Below are positions 15,212-15,555 of a stretch of 15,555 bases of DNA, piece by piece. How positions within the stretch are numbered: position 1 is the stretch's first letter; each line of letters begins with the position of its first letter. Location: contig CALGII010000328.1 of assembly GCA_937915485.1 (NCBI GenBank), positions 1-15,555 on the forward strand. Reading direction: 5' to 3'. The position numbers and the translations under genes were made by a program. Source of the stretch: an uncultured Ignavibacteriota bacterium. Its GTDB lineage: Bacteria; Bacteroidota; Ignavibacteria; Tepidaquicellales; Tepidaquicellaceae. The notes beneath the pieces are model-generated. The model saw only the letters and a list, made by a program, of their open reading frames with translations, made no database searches and was not told the origin of the DNA.

Positions 15212-15555
15212 TATTTTTTCGCGCTTCCTATTCCTAATATTTTTAAATAATAATTTTCTCTTTTTCTCATCCGGGTCTTATCTTTCGTCGTACGGTCTTC
15301 ATAACCGCAGAGATGGAGTATTCCGTGTATCACGATTCTGTACATTTCCTCCTTGAACCCGCTTTTGTATAACAAAGAGTTTCTTTTTACTGTTTCAACC
15401 GAAATAACAATATCGCTTTCCGCGATTCCGCCGTCGTCGTATCTGAAGGTAATTATGTCAGTTTCATAATCATGTCCGAGATAGGTTCTGTTATATTCAA
15501 TAATCTTCCTGTCGCTGCAGAATAACAAGTTCACGGCGTCAATAGTTTCCTTCTC
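15211..15555 (-). CDS. ybeY: Endoribonuclease YbeY (N-terminus outside window)
   Basis: Partial gene. The frame stays open from the TAA at 15211-15213 to the right edge, giving 114 residues; the GTG at 15534 is internal because conserved sequence continues upstream of it (EKETIDAVNLLFCSD). YbeY is a metal-dependent RNase for 16S rRNA 3'-end maturation and ribosome quality control. The family segments NRTYLGHDYETDIITF and IVISVETV are clear, and the metal-binding motif reads HGILHLCGYED. The canonical motif has His at the last position; here it is Asp, as I recall from Bacteroidota relatives, so it is likely a lineage variant rather than a loss. Its stop overlaps the topA start, suggesting coupling of the two genes. 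Confidence 0.93.
   Translation of the reverse strand, partial: EKETIDAVNLLFCSDRKIIEYNRTYLGHDYETDIITFRYDDGGIAESDIVISVETVKRNSLLYKSGFKEEMYRIVIHGILHLCGYEDRTTKDKTRMRKRENYYLKILGIGSAKK

Noticed and set aside
15532..15534. GTG as the start of ybeY
   Set aside because: The frame continues upstream to the window edge and the YbeY fold needs more N-terminal sequence than this start would give.

Overview
The window looks like a chromosomal segment of a Bacteroidota/Ignavibacteria-type (FCB group) bacterium. The grounds are a secreted SBBP-repeat protein, a LytS/LytTR two-component pair of the kind common in that group, generally weak Shine-Dalgarno sequences, and a YbeY whose third metal-ligand position is Asp, as I recall from Bacteroidota homologues. 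The intergenic hairpins also fit the group. This placement is inference from gene content; no rRNA or tRNA is present to anchor it.

Layout. At 1-1374 (minus) lies the N-terminal 458 codons of an exported beta-propeller (SBBP) protein that runs off the left edge. A 239-bp divergent intergenic region separates it from a plus-strand sensory operon at 1614-4407: a LytS-type histidine kinase, a LytTR response regulator with a 4-base overlap, and a second LytS-like protein that is clearly a paralogue of the first. In this second protein the phosphoacceptor His is Gln and the G-box is missing, so it looks like a pseudokinase. Next come two exported proteins of unknown function (4485-5249 and 5438-5977). 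The first is followed, in the same frame beyond its stop, by 31 more codons that read like a lost C-terminus. A convergent minus-strand gene at 6093-7811 encodes a two-domain phospholipase-D-superfamily protein, and a 335-bp gap with no recognisable feature follows.

From 8147 to the right edge everything is minus-strand housekeeping. Transcribed right to left, the order is ybeY (partial), topA, a Xer recombinase, an AtuA-C-terminal-like small protein, prfB, then a 441-bp hairpin-rich intergenic stretch, then a LolC/LolE-type ABC permease and ubiE/menG. Several junctions are stop/start overlaps (TAATG between ybeY/topA and between the small protein/prfB; TGATG between the permease and ubiE; a 17-bp overlap between topA and xer), which suggests translational coupling. 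prfB carries the classic programmed +1 frameshift site, AGGAGG-TTT-CTT-TGA.

The most unusual items are the kinase/LytTR/pseudokinase trio, the apparent lost C-terminus after the stop at 5247, the stand-alone AtuA-tail protein coupled to the release-factor gene, and the mosaic of hairpin repeats between prfB and the permease gene. I saw no CRISPR array, transposase, prophage or complete defence system.
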